From Daejeonella rubra (lineage in GTDB: Bacteria; Bacteroidota; Bacteroidia; Sphingobacteriales; Sphingobacteriaceae), in the NCBI RefSeq assembly GCF_900103545.1, contig NZ_FNHH01000033.1:1-44646 (forward strand): a stretch of DNA of 44,646 bases, in the 5' to 3' direction. Under the pieces are notes generated by a model. The model was not told where the DNA came from. It saw only the letters and a list, made by a program, of their open reading frames with translations, and did not search any database. Positions 17,919 to 29,100 of the stretch are shown in pieces. Both the position numbers and the translations under genes were made by a program. Position 1 is the first letter of the stretch. Each line of letters starts with the position of its first letter.

Positions 17919-18957
17919 TTTCTCTTCCAGATTTCTGCACCGCATGGCACTGCAATCTACCATGATGGCAGAAATATCGTTCGATGCCGAAAATAGCTTT
18001 GTCAATAAAAAAGGAATTGAGTTTTCAGATAGTCCGGTGTTTATTTCGGGACTTGCACGGTCTGGCACAACCATGCTCATGAGATATCTTCATGAAACTG
18101 GTCAGTTCAGGTCTTTGACCTATCTGGATATGCCATTTGTACTCATGCCGAATCTTTGGAAGAAACTATCCTATAAAAAACCCGCAACTGAGCTTAAGGA
18201 AAGAGCTCATCAGGATGGGATCATGGTTAGTTTTGAAAGTCCGGAAGCCTTTGAAGAAGTATTCTGGAGGGTTTTCTGTGGCAATAAATACATTGGCAAA
18301 GACCGTCTGGAATTACAAAAGATGGATAAAAGTGTTCTTAAAAAATTCAGGGAGTATATTCAGAATGTAATCCTGAGTACTGATGATCCAAAACAATCAC
18401 GATACTTGTCCAAAAACAATAATAATATTCTGCGCCTCCCCTATTTGTTTGAAAGCTTTCCGGAAACCAAACTGGTGATACCATTTCGCGATCCATTGCA
18501 ACATGCGCTTTCTCTTTTGAGTCAGCATAAACACTTTTCTGAAGTACAAAGCAAGGATAAATTCTCATTAGATTATATGAACTGGCTGGGTCATTTTGAA
18601 TTTGGGCTGAACCAAAAGCCTTTCCATTTTGAAGATGATCATACTTTCATAGCGATGCAGAAAACAGATAAAATGGAGCTCAATTTCTGGTTGCTTAGCT
18701 GGAAGAGTTATTATTCCTATGCTCTGAAAAATGCAGGAAACAACAGTTTCTTTTTCAGCTATGAGGCATTTTGCATCAATCCCTCTGCTGTTCTTTCGAA
18801 CCTGTTCAAAGGAATTGGCCTTGAAGCCTCAAGTGCAGATTTAAAACCATTTAGGCCTTCTGATAAAAACATCTCAGGATATGATAAGGATCTGCATAAA
18901 GACTGTATGTTGATCTATAATGAACTTGAAAGCCGCTTCAACACCTGGCAGCACTAA
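17899..18957 (+). CDS. PAPS-dependent sulfotransferase family protein
   Basis: This 352-residue protein belongs to the P-loop-like sulfotransferase fold. The 5-prime-phosphosulfate loop is GLARSGTTML at residues 51-60. The 3-prime-phosphate site is seen in LVIPFRDPLQHALSLL at about 191-206, which replaces the usual RDPRD..S. Near the C-terminus FFFSYEAFCINPSAVLSNLF matches the conserved block that follows the substrate region. It would transfer sulfate from PAPS to a hydroxyl or amino group on a small molecule, lipid or glycan in the cytoplasm. The downstream CysC gene makes PAPS. The gene overlaps the preceding membrane-protein gene by 20 nt. The acceptor is not predictable; the serine-derived hydroxyl of the nearby assembly-line product is one candidate. 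Confidence 0.83.
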   Translation: MADSEYNFSSRFLHRMALQSTMMAEISFDAENSFVNKKGIEFSDSPVFISGLARSGTTMLMRYLHETGQFRSLTYLDMPFVLMPNLWKKLSYKKPATELKERAHQDGIMVSFESPEAFEEVFWRVFCGNKYIGKDRLELQKMDKSVLKKFREYIQNVILSTDDPKQSRYLSKNNNNILRLPYLFESFPETKLVIPFRDPLQHALSLLSQHKHFSEVQSKDKFSLDYMNWLGHFEFGLNQKPFHFEDDHTFIAMQKTDKMELNFWLLSWKSYYSYALKNAGNNSFFFSYEAFCINPSAVLSNLFKGIGLEASSADLKPFRPSDKNISGYDKDLHKDCMLIYNELESRFNTWQH

Positions 18958-18970
18958 AAAACAATACAAA

Positions 18971-19555
18971 ATGGGATCTCATCCAATAAACCTGAATGAC
19001 AGACAAAAACATTTAAAACAACGATCCCTGGTGATCTGGTTTACAGGCCTTTCAGGTTCTGGTAAAACCACTCTGTCTGATGCTCTTGAACAGGAACTTT
19101 ACCAGAGAGGCTATAAAACCTATATCCTTGATGGAGACAAGATAAGAAACGGACTGTGCAAAGATCTTGGCTTTTCTGAGTATGATCGTGCTGAAAATAT
19201 ACGCAGAGTAGGCGAAGTTGCCAATCTGATGATGGATGCCGGATTGATAGTCCTTTCTGCTTTTATTTCTCCATTTGAAGCAGATCGTAATCTTGTCAGA
19301 GAGATGATAGGCGCCGACAATCTGGTACGTGTATTTGTTGATTGTCCGATTGAGGTATGTGAACAGAGAGATGTCAAAGGACTGTACAAAAAAGCAAGAT
19401 CCGGTGAAATAAAATCATTCACCGGAATCAGTTCGCCATTCGAAATCCCGGAAGAATCTGAACTTATTCTAAAAACCGCAGAAAACAGTAAAGAGGAGCT
19501 GGTCGGCATGATTCTTGAATTTATTCTACCAAAAATTAATTTTATTTCAGAATAA
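18971..19555 (+). CDS. cysC: Adenylylsulfate (APS) kinase
   Basis: This 194-residue protein has the usual APS-kinase length. Its ATP-binding P-loop is WFTGLSGSGKTTL (about 23-35). DGDKIRNGLCKDLGFSEYDRAENIRRVGEVANL is the APS-binding region, then AFISPFEADRNLVREMI and FVDCPIEVCEQRDVKGLYKKARSGEI. The enzyme phosphorylates APS at the 3-prime position to give PAPS, the sulfate donor of sulfotransferases. I chose ATG 18971, which follows the sulfotransferase stop by 13 nt and gives the normal N-terminus (the MGSHPINLNDRQKHL type). A longer frame from 18920 would start inside the previous gene. No ATP sulfurylase gene is in the window, so APS must come from elsewhere. Confidence 0.93.
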   Translation: MGSHPINLNDRQKHLKQRSLVIWFTGLSGSGKTTLSDALEQELYQRGYKTYILDGDKIRNGLCKDLGFSEYDRAENIRRVGEVANLMMDAGLIVLSAFISPFEADRNLVREMIGADNLVRVFVDCPIEVCEQRDVKGLYKKARSGEIKSFTGISSPFEIPEESELILKTAENSKEELVGMILEFILPKINFISE

Positions 19556-19716
19556 TCAGAGTTTAAAAAAAGATTTTCCGATCAAATCAATTTGAGATCC
19601 AGGAAGCTTTTTTGAAAATTCTTTAGCAAAAAGTGTAAATACTTAACCTAAAGTAAATAAACTCTGGCTATTTTAGAAGTTTAGAAAAGGCCAGCCTATT
19701 TCGGGACAAATAAATT

Positions 19717-22700
19717 ATGTTAACACCAGAGGAAAAAGAAAAAGTTCTGTTTTCGTTCAATAATACTACTATTGAATTTCCAGGTGCTTACAATTATTGT
19801 GACCTTTTTAACCAGCAGGTTTTATCAAGTCCCGGGCAGATTGCTGTTGTTTTTGAAGACAGGGAAATTACCTATTCAGAGCTGGATTCCGCATCCAATC
19901 AAATTGCCAATAATTTAATTTCCAGGGGCTTACAAAAAGAAAGTCTGATAGGAATATGCCTGGACCGATCCATAGAAATGATCACCGGCATACTGGGTAT
20001 TCTTAAAGCCGGGGCCGCTTATATGCCAATTGACCCTGAGTACCCTGCCGAACGGATCAATTTTATGCTGGAAGATTCAGGTCTGAAACTAATTTTGACC
20101 GATCAAAAAACCTTTGATAATTCAGATTTTCTAAGGGATGAAAAAAGCTGCGAAATCATCATTCTCGACTCCGGTAATACCCGCATTCAAAATTTTCCAT
20201 CCACTTCACCGGATATATTAATCAAGCCGGAGGATCTGGCCTATGTCATTTATACCTCCGGTTCCACCGGTCGCCCGAAAGGGGTAATGAACGAGCATGG
20301 CGGACTAGTAAACAGGCTCAAATGGGCTCAAAGCTATTTTAATCTGAATAAGAACGATGTTGTTTTACAAAAAACGACCTTTTGTTTCGATGTCTCTGTT
20401 TGGGAATTATTATGGCCGGTCATGGTTGGTGCAAAACTGATTTTTGCAAAGCCGGGAGGACAAAAAGATAGCGCTTACCTGGAACAACTAATTGAAAAAA
20501 AACAGGTTACAACGATACACTTTGTGCCTTCCATGCTCGAGATATTCCTCCTCGGAATTCAGGAAGGTTCCTGCACCAGTCTGAAACGGGTACTGTGCAG
20601 TGGTGAGGAACTTATTCCCCGATATGTATCCACATTTGGGGAAAAATTGGGACATGTCGATTTATTCAATCTCTACGGTCCCACAGAAGCTGCAATTGAT
20701 GTTAGCTGCTGGGCGGTTCCCAAAAACACTCCTAAAGTATCGATTGGAAAACCTGTTGCCAATACCAGTATTTACATTCTTGATGAAAAAATGGAGCCTT
20801 GCGGCTTAGGTGCAGAAGGTGAACTTTATATTGGTGGAATACAGGTAGCAAGAGGATATTTAAATCGCCCGGAACTAAATGTGAGCAGATTTCTAGAAAA
20901 CCCATTTGCCGGAGGCCGTTTATACCGAAGCGGAGATCGGGCCCGATGGCTTGAGGATGGGAATATTGAATATCTGGGCCGTTCAGACGAACAGGTAAAA
21001 ATCAGAGGATTCCGAATTGAGCCGGGAGAGATTGAGAATGTCATTCTTGAGTTTGGCGGCATCAGACAATGTCTGGTACATGTGAAAGAGGATATTGCAG
21101 GCGATAAAAAACTGATTGCTTATATTATAGCCTATGAAGGGAAATATGACGTCAGAAAATTAGAAAATTATTTAAGAGCAAGGATTCCTGACTATATGGT
21201 TCCTGCCCATTTTATAGACATTCCTGAACTGCCGCTTAACAGCAGCGGTAAAACCGACCGGAAGGCACTTCCTTCCCCTGGAATTGAACGACCGGAACTT
21301 AATGTACTTTATAAAGCAGCAATTACAGAAACAGAAAAGCTGCTCGCAAAACTTTGGGCTTCGATCTTAAATCTGAATAAGGTTGGCGTAAACGACAACT
21401 TTTTCGAGTTGGGCGGAAACTCACTTCTTGCCCTACGCTTTGTTGCCGTCTTAAAGCAGGAACACCAGCTAACTTTGCCGGTAACACGACTTTATCAGGA
21501 TCCTTTCATCAGTAAAATTGCTGCCTTCCTGAGTGGAAAAGTAAGCTCTGGCAGGACTTTAAAAATAAAAAATAAAGCATCCGGGACAGACATTGCCGTG
21601 ATCGGGATGTCGGGACGGTTTCCGGGAGCAGGAAACATCGAAGAGTTATGGGAAGTATTGAAGGCTGGCAGGGAAACAACCAGCTTTTTTTCAGAGAATG
21701 AACTTGATTCCTCTATACCCACTGCAGTTCGAAATGACCCCAACTATGTAAAAGCAAGAGGTATTATTGAACAGGCTGAGTATTTTGATTCCAAATTCTT
21801 TGGGATGAATAGCCGGATGGCCGAATTAATGGATCCTCAGCAAAGAGTATTTCTTGAAATTGCCTGGGAAACATTAGAAAGCACCGGATACCTTGCTGAA
21901 AAATTTGATGGAATAATTGGAGTGTTTGCAGGTAGCGGGTCCAATACCTATTACCTCAACAATGTACATACACGACCCGATCTGATAGCTCAGGCAGGCA
22001 ATTTTCAGGTCTCCACATTGAATGAAAAGGATTATATCGCCATGCGAACAGCCTATGAATTAAACCTCAAAGGTCCTGCTGTAAGTGTTTATTCAGCTTG
22101 TTCAACTTCATTGCTAGCCATCGTTCAGGCTGTTGAAAGTCTTAGAAAAGGGCAATGTGAACTCGCTCTTGCCGGAGGAAGTGCAATTACTTCCCCGATC
22201 AGGAGCGGCCACATCTATGAAGAAGGCGCTATTTTGAGTAAGGACGGACATTGCCGGCCATTTGATGCTGATGCCAGTGGCACAGTTTTCAGTGATGGAG
22301 CAGGAATTGTTCTCTTAAAGAACAGAGCCGATGCCGAGCGTGATGGAGATACCATTTATGCGATCATTAAGGGCTTCGGACTTAATAATGACGGTGCAGG
22401 AAAAGCAAGCTTTACCGCACCAAATGCTGAAGGTCAGGCAGATACGATCAGTATGGCTATTGCCGATGCCGGAATAGATGCGTCTTCTCTAAGTTATATT
22501 GAAACCCATGGAACAGCAACTCCTGTAGGTGATCCTATCGAGATCGAAGGATTAAGAATGGCCTTCGGACAACAGGATAAAAGACAGTTTTGTGCTCTGG
22601 GATCAATTAAAAGTAATATGGGACACCTGACCCATGCTGCTGGAGTAGCAGGGTTTATCAAAACAGTACTTTCTCTGCACAATAAACAATTGCCCCCTTC

Positions 22701-25700
22701 CCTGTTCTATGACCGACCCAACCCGGATATCGATTTTGGAAACAGCCCATTTTATGTTAATTCAGCACTCAAAAACTGGGAAAGTGAAACTAAAAGGCGT
22801 GCAGGAGTTAGTTCATTTGGAGTTGGTGGAACAAACGTCCACGTTATACTTGAAGAAGCAGAAACTCAACCTATAAAAAGCGAATCCCTAGAAAAAAAAC
22901 AGCTTATCTGCTGGTCTGCCGTATCTGAGAATAGTTTAAATGATTATGGTAAAAAGCTTGCCGGATACCTTGAAAAGTATCCGGAGACGGAACTTGCCGA
23001 TATTGCCTACACCCTTCAGCTAACGAGACAGAATTTTGCTCAAAGACGCTTTATTATTGCCTCAGATACCCGGGATCTGTTAAGAAAATTAAAATCAGAA
23101 GATAAACAGGCAACTGACACAAAAATACTTCAGGAAAGTGCCACGGAAGTAGCCTTTCTATTCCCGGGACAGGGTTCTCAATACCCAAAAATGGGAAATG
23201 AACTTTATATTCAGGAACCGGTTTACAAAAAGGCTGTTGATGAATGTGCAGAGCTATTGCTGCCATGGCTTAAAGAAGATATTCGCGACATACTCTTTGC
23301 GAAAATTTCAGAAGAAGAAAAAATACATCGCACACGCTATACACAACCTGCATTATTTGTTACTGAATATGCCTTAGCCAAACTTTGGATGAGCTGGGGA
23401 ATCAGGCCGGCTGCATTATGCGGACATAGTATAGGAGAATTTGCAGCTGCTCATTTAGCAGGCATATTCAGTCTTGAGGATGCATTAAAACTCGTTTCAG
23501 AACGTGCACGTTTGGTGGATGAATTGCCGGGCGGAAGTATGCTGGCCATAAAGGCAAAAACCTCAGTACTGGAGAGCTTGCTGCCTGGTGGATTATCTTT
23601 AGCTGCTATCAACAGCCCCGATCTTTGCGTAGTATCTGGTCCTTATCAGGAAATTGAAACTTTTTCAAAAGCCATGCTGGAAAAAGGTCTTCCTAACCGC
23701 ATTATCCAAACCAGCCATGCATTTCACTCAGCCATGATGGATGGGATGAAGGAAAAATACCAGGCGGTAGTAGAATCTGTAAACCTGAACCCTCCAAGAA
23801 TACCAATAGTTTCTTCTGTTACCGGTAATTGGATGAGTGAAGCAGAAGCAACAAGTACAGCCTACTGGGTTGAACAGATACGTTTGCCGGTTCGTTTTGC
23901 AGATGCGATCAGCACACTTTGGGAAGATAAAACCAGGGTATTACTCGAAACCGGGCCAGGAAATGCAACAGCACTATTTGCCAGACAGCAGGCCAGAGGA
24001 ACAACACTTACTGCCATTGCCGGATTTGAAAATAAGGGTGAATACGCTGAAGTTCTTAGATCTTTAGGCAAACTCTGGCAGAACGGGATCATTCCTGACT
24101 GGCCAGGTTTATATGAAGGTAAAGCAAAGCGAATTATGCTTCCGAACTATGCATTTGATCGCAAACGTTGCTGGATAGAGCCTGGTCAGACATCCTATGA
24201 AAACGCTTCCGGTCTGATGGCAGAAGAAAATTTAGAGGCCATTGATCAGAGTTTAACAAGAAAAGATATTCTGATCCGTAAAATAAAACGGATCCTGGAA
24301 AATGCATCCGGCATTGAGATGAATTCGGTTGATACTTCATTAAATTTTATAGAGATCGGCCTTGACTCCCTGCTACTGACACAGGTAGCGATCACTCTCA
24401 AAAAAGAATTTACTCTTCCGATCACGTTCAGGCAGTTAAATGAGAATCTGAACAATATGGATCTATTGGCAGACTATCTGGATGCCGGTCTTCCTACTGA
24501 TGTCTATGCGGCTAAGTCTGCATCTGATAGAAAACATTCGATAAGTCCACTAAACAAAATATCTGCTTTAGAAGGCATATCACCTGATGAAGCCAAAGAG
24601 ATAAGCAAACCATTTGGTGCAAGTCCGCGTATTGAGAAGCAAAGTCAGGAATTAAATCCTGCTCAGGCAAGCTTTTTAGCAGAACTTATCAAACGCTATA
24701 ATACCAAAACACAGGGGAGTAAATCATACACCCAAAAGCATAGATCGTACATGGCAGATCCTCGTGTAGTTTCAGGTTTCAGACCTTTGACCAAAGAGAT
24801 CATCTATCCGATCGTTGTTAAGAAATCAAAAGGAAGCCGCGTCTGGGATCTTGATGATAATGAATATATCGATGCCCTAAACGGATTTGGATCCAATATG
24901 CTTGGTTTTCAGCCAGATATAATCCTCAATGCCATTAAAGAACAAATGGACAAAGGTTATGAGATCGGTCCGCAACATGAACTGGCAGGCGATGTTTGTA
25001 AATTAATCTGCGAATTTACCAATACTGACCGTTCTGCCTTATGCAGTACGGGATCAGAGGCCGTTTTAGGCACAATGCGTATTGCGCGAACTGTAACAGG
25101 CCGATCACTTATTGTTGCATTTTCAGGATCATACCATGGAGTTTTTGACGAGGTGATCATCAGAGGTACCAAAACATTTCGTTCTATTCCAGCTGCTCCC
25201 GGAATTATGCCGGAAGCAGTTCAAAATATGCTCATTCTTGATTATGGTACAGATGAAAGTCTGAGGATCATTCAGGAAAGAGGCAATGAAATTGCAGCAG
25301 TATTGGTTGAACCGGTACAAAGCAGGCGCCCTGAATTCCAACCCATTGAGTTTTTAAAGAAACTCCGGGTGATTACAGAAAAATCAGAATCGGTATTGAT
25401 CTTCGATGAAGTGATCACAGGATTCAGAATGCACCCGGGTGGTGCCCAGGCTCTATTTGGCATACAACCAGATATCTCTTCCTATGGAAAAGTAATTGGA
25501 GGCGGCTTACCTATAGGTGCAATTGCAGGAAAACGGCGGTACATGGATGCCCTGGATGGCGGTTCATGGGAGTATGGAGACCAGTCGGTTCCTGAAGCAG
25601 GTGTGACTTATTTTGCCGGTACTTTCGTAAGGCATCCTTTAGCTTTGGTTGCAGCAAAAGCATCTCTTGAATACTTTAAACAAAGAGGCCCTGCTTTGCA

Positions 25701-26157
25701 GGAAGAATTAAATAATAAGGCAGCAGTACTGACGAACTCCCTGAATAGCATTTGCAGGAATCTAAATATTCCGCTGACAGTTGTTGGGTTTGGTTCTATG
25801 TGGAAGATCAAATTCAAGGATGAAATACCATACAGTGAGCTTCTTTTCACCCTAATGCGGGAAAAAGGCATACATATCTGGGATGGGTTTCCATGCTTTG
25901 TCACTGAAAGTCATACAACAACTGAATTAGAGAGCATTGCAGAAGCTTTCAAAAACAGTGTAATTGAGCTGATTTCATCTCATTTTTTGCATCCTGAAGC
26001 GAATAAATCAGCTAATTTTGAGCCTCAAGGTGCAGAAAATATCCCACCTGTTCCGGGAGCAAGATTAGGTAGAGACAGGGAGGGAAATCCTGCCTGGTTC
26101 ATTGCTGACCCGGAACAACCTGGCAAATACTTACAAGTAAAACACAAGAATTTATAA
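19717..26157 (+). CDS. Hybrid NRPS-PKS with aminotransferase: A(Ser)-PCP-KS-AT-ACP-AMT
   Basis: This 2146-residue protein has, in order: adenylation domain about 15-520 (YVIYTSGSTGRPKGV at 175, NLYGPTEAA at 319), PCP (GGNSL, Ser569), ketosynthase 625-1060 (Cys795 in SACSTS, His931 in THGTATP, His970), acyltransferase about 1145-1440 (GHSIGEF, Ser1238; HAFH, the malonyl-type motif), ACP (LDSLL, Ser1551), and a PLP aminotransferase about 1660-2090 (SYGKVIGGGLP, Lys1925), as in the iturin/mycosubtilin and microcystin lines. There is no condensation, ketoreductase or dehydratase domain. Adenylation residues read D-V-W-H-L-S-L-I-D, the known serine code. I infer serine plus malonyl-CoA gives a 4-amino-5-hydroxy-3-oxopentanoyl thioester, which is transaminated to a 3,4-diamino acid. 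The stop overlaps the next start (TAATG). It is the first of three assembly-line genes. Confidence 0.9.
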   Translation: MLTPEEKEKVLFSFNNTTIEFPGAYNYCDLFNQQVLSSPGQIAVVFEDREITYSELDSASNQIANNLISRGLQKESLIGICLDRSIEMITGILGILKAGAAYMPIDPEYPAERINFMLEDSGLKLILTDQKTFDNSDFLRDEKSCEIIILDSGNTRIQNFPSTSPDILIKPEDLAYVIYTSGSTGRPKGVMNEHGGLVNRLKWAQSYFNLNKNDVVLQKTTFCFDVSVWELLWPVMVGAKLIFAKPGGQKDSAYLEQLIEKKQVTTIHFVPSMLEIFLLGIQEGSCTSLKRVLCSGEELIPRYVSTFGEKLGHVDLFNLYGPTEAAIDVSCWAVPKNTPKVSIGKPVANTSIYILDEKMEPCGLGAEGELYIGGIQVARGYLNRPELNVSRFLENPFAGGRLYRSGDRARWLEDGNIEYLGRSDEQVKIRGFRIEPGEIENVILEFGGIRQCLVHVKEDIAGDKKLIAYIIAYEGKYDVRKLENYLRARIPDYMVPAHFIDIPELPLNSSGKTDRKALPSPGIERPELNVLYKAAITETEKLLAKLWASILNLNKVGVNDNFFELGGNSLLALRFVAVLKQEHQLTLPVTRLYQDPFISKIAAFLSGKVSSGRTLKIKNKASGTDIAVIGMSGRFPGAGNIEELWEVLKAGRETTSFFSENELDSSIPTAVRNDPNYVKARGIIEQAEYFDSKFFGMNSRMAELMDPQQRVFLEIAWETLESTGYLAEKFDGIIGVFAGSGSNTYYLNNVHTRPDLIAQAGNFQVSTLNEKDYIAMRTAYELNLKGPAVSVYSACSTSLLAIVQAVESLRKGQCELALAGGSAITSPIRSGHIYEEGAILSKDGHCRPFDADASGTVFSDGAGIVLLKNRADAERDGDTIYAIIKGFGLNNDGAGKASFTAPNAEGQADTISMAIADAGIDASSLSYIETHGTATPVGDPIEIEGLRMAFGQQDKRQFCALGSIKSNMGHLTHAAGVAGFIKTVLSLHNKQLPPSLFYDRPNPDIDFGNSPFYVNSALKNWESETKRRAGVSSFGVGGTNVHVILEEAETQPIKSESLEKKQLICWSAVSENSLNDYGKKLAGYLEKYPETELADIAYTLQLTRQNFAQRRFIIASDTRDLLRKLKSEDKQATDTKILQESATEVAFLFPGQGSQYPKMGNELYIQEPVYKKAVDECAELLLPWLKEDIRDILFAKISEEEKIHRTRYTQPALFVTEYALAKLWMSWGIRPAALCGHSIGEFAAAHLAGIFSLEDALKLVSERARLVDELPGGSMLAIKAKTSVLESLLPGGLSLAAINSPDLCVVSGPYQEIETFSKAMLEKGLPNRIIQTSHAFHSAMMDGMKEKYQAVVESVNLNPPRIPIVSSVTGNWMSEAEATSTAYWVEQIRLPVRFADAISTLWEDKTRVLLETGPGNATALFARQQARGTTLTAIAGFENKGEYAEVLRSLGKLWQNGIIPDWPGLYEGKAKRIMLPNYAFDRKRCWIEPGQTSYENASGLMAEENLEAIDQSLTRKDILIRKIKRILENASGIEMNSVDTSLNFIEIGLDSLLLTQVAITLKKEFTLPITFRQLNENLNNMDLLADYLDAGLPTDVYAAKSASDRKHSISPLNKISALEGISPDEAKEISKPFGASPRIEKQSQELNPAQASFLAELIKRYNTKTQGSKSYTQKHRSYMADPRVVSGFRPLTKEIIYPIVVKKSKGSRVWDLDDNEYIDALNGFGSNMLGFQPDIILNAIKEQMDKGYEIGPQHELAGDVCKLICEFTNTDRSALCSTGSEAVLGTMRIARTVTGRSLIVAFSGSYHGVFDEVIIRGTKTFRSIPAAPGIMPEAVQNMLILDYGTDESLRIIQERGNEIAAVLVEPVQSRRPEFQPIEFLKKLRVITEKSESVLIFDEVITGFRMHPGGAQALFGIQPDISSYGKVIGGGLPIGAIAGKRRYMDALDGGSWEYGDQSVPEAGVTYFAGTFVRHPLALVAAKASLEYFKQRGPALQEELNNKAAVLTNSLNSICRNLNIPLTVVGFGSMWKIKFKDEIPYSELLFTLMREKGIHIWDGFPCFVTESHTTTELESIAEAFKNSVIELISSHFLHPEANKSANFEPQGAENIPPVPGARLGRDREGNPAWFIADPEQPGKYLQVKHKNL

Positions 26158-29100
26158 TGGAAGAACAAGAATACAGCTTTCAATCAATCGAATTCGACCC
26201 ATTTGCAGGGCCTGAAATAGAGAAGGCCGTACCAGCAATCGAGCCTCAATCCGAAATTTGGACTTCATGCCTGATCGGAGGAGAAGATGCAAACCGTTCT
26301 TATAATGAATCAGTTTCACTTAAACTCCAGGGTCAACTTGACTTAGAGTCGCTTGAAAGAGCATTGACCGATCTGGTAAAAAGACATGATGCTTTACGCT
26401 CCGGATTCAGTGCCGATGGAAAGCAATTATGTGTATTTTCTGACAGCAAACCTGATTTTCATTTTAAAGATATCAGCGAAAAGGATGTAAACCTTCAGCA
26501 GGAACATATTGAGCAGTTTCTTGTTCAGGATGCTAAAACATCTTTCAACCTGATCACAGGACCATTATTCAGGGTCAACCTTTTTAAACTTGCTGAATCT
26601 TCTCATCATCTTACACTTTCTGCCCACCATATCATTTGTGATGGCTGGTCGATCAGCATCATTATGCAGGACCTTGGAAAGCTATATTCAGCCTATACAA
26701 AAGGCCAAATGGCATCACTGGAACCAGCTCCCTCCTTTGCTGATTATGCATTGAGCCAAAGAGTATTTCAGGGAAGCGAAGAATACAGAACTATTGAATC
26801 ATTCTGGCTTAATCAATTTAAGGATGAGCCGACCGAACTTGATGTTCCAGTTGACTATCCAAGGCCGGAAATAAAGACCTATAAAAGCCGCCGCGATGAT
26901 TTTGAGCTTAAGCCCGAACTCATTGAAGCAGTTAAAAAAATGGGAGCAAAGGCCGGATGTAGTTTTGTAAGCAGCATGCTGGTCGCATTTGAGGTATTGC
27001 TTCACAGAATAACCGGACAAAATGATATTATATTGGGTATTCCCTCAGCTGGCCAATCATCGGAAGGTAATAATGGACTAGTAGGGCATTGTGTCAATAT
27101 GCTTCCTTTGAGAAGCAGACATCATGGTGAAAATACCTTTATCGACTACCTTAAGCTTAGGAAGCCAGCCATATTTGATGCCTACGAAAACCAGGCTTAT
27201 ACCTTTGGCAGCCTACTGAAAAAGCTCAATATTTCCAGAGATGCTTCAAGAGTACCACTGATACCCATCGTTTTCAATATTGACATTGGCTTAAATGAAG
27301 GAGTAAAATTTGAAGGAATAAGCCATGAGCTGATCATCAATAAAAGAGAATTTGAAAATTTTGAAATCTTCTTAAACGCCAGTGGTTCAGGCGATTCCCT
27401 GATCCTTGAATGGTCATATAATACGCAAATTTTCAAGCCCGAATCAATCAAAGGGATGATGGAGGACTTTATCTCACTCCTGGAAACCGTTACGAAGGAA
27501 CCTGAAATTAAAATAAAGGATATACAATTTACAGAATCCCCCAGTTCATTTGAATGGAATAATACCGCTGCAGACTACCCTAAGGATAAGGCAGTTCATG
27601 TTCTGATCAGTGAAACTGCAAATAAATATCCGGATCATACTGCCTTAAGTTTTCAGCATGAAAAATTAAGTTACAGAGCGTTAAATGAAAAGGCTAACCA
27701 ACTGGCCCATTTTCTGATTGGTGAAGGAATTAAGCCTGGCGATATAGTTGGTCTGGCTCTCGACCGATCTGCTGACCTGCTTATCTCTCTTCTTGCGATA
27801 ATGAAATCGGGTGCAGCTTATGTACCTCTTGATCCGGCATATCCCAAAAAACAGATCGGGTATATGCTGAATGATTCTTCTGCTAAACTTTTACTTACTT
27901 CAAAGAATTATCAGAATAAATTCGCTGGTGACGTGAGGGAGATTATCATGGAGGATATCAGGGAAGAAATTTCCGGATTTTCAACAGCAGATCCATCTGT
28001 TGAAGTAAATGGTTCTGATCTCGTCTATCTTATTTATACATCCGGTTCTTCCGGTAAACCTAAAGGAACACAGATCGAGCATCATAATCTGGTTAACTTC
28101 CTTTATAGCATGAAGAAAGTTCCAGGTATTAGTCAGGACGACCGGCTGCTGGCAGTTACAACTATTTCCTTTGATATTGCCGGACTTGAGATCTACCTCC
28201 CACTCTTAAGCGGAGCAGAACTGGTTCTGGCCGATACGGAAACTACCAAAGATGGACGACTATTATTAGATCTGATCCGCTCTGAAAAGATCAGTATCAT
28301 GCAGGCTACTCCTTCAACATGGAGAATGGTTCTGGATGCTGGCTGGGACATGCCGCTAAACATTAAAGTTCTTTGCGGAGGAGAAGCCTTTCCAAAAGAT
28401 CTGGCGCACAGCTTATTAGCCAAATGCAGTACTCTCTGGAACATGTATGGTCCTACAGAAACTACTATCTGGTCGACAATTAAACAAATTACCAATTACG
28501 ATAGTCCGATAAGCATCGGCAGACCGATTGACAATACACAGGTTTATATCCTTGATCAATATCAAAAACCGGTTAGAGTAAATGGAACAGGTGAGATCTT
28601 TATTGCAGGAGATGGTCTTGCCAGGGCCTATCTGAATAAATCTGAACTTAGCGATTTAGCTTTTGTCAAGAATGTCTTTTCGGATGATCCTGACAAGAAA
28701 ATGTACCGGACAGGTGATCTTGGAAAATATTTGCCTGATGGCGACATTCTTTGTCTTGGTCGTGCAGACAATCAGGTGAAGATTCGTGGTCATCGTATTG
28801 AACCTGGTGCAATTGAAGATTCTTTGAATGGCCTTCAGGGAGTAAAAGAAGTAGTGGTAATTGCCAGGGAAGATCAGCCCGGTGATAAACGATTAACAGC
28901 TTATATCGTTCCAGAAAATTCTACCGAAGAAAGCAAATCACCATCCTGGCAGGAACGCTGGGAAGACCTTTATAAAAGAGGCATACAATCTGAAAGCGAT
29001 CTTGACATTACTGAACAGCAGCTGGATATTGCTGTTGCTCAGGAAATTAGCGGAAGAACAGACATCAAAGAGGAAGTTGAAGAGTGGCTGGCACAATCTG

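Noticed and set aside
19717..26157. Iturin/mycosubtilin-type lipopeptide starter
   Set aside because: The first adenylation domain has a serine code and closely matches serine-activating domains such as EntF (HFVPSML, CSGE, NLYGPTEAA) rather than an acyl-CoA-ligase, so a fatty-acid starter is not supported.
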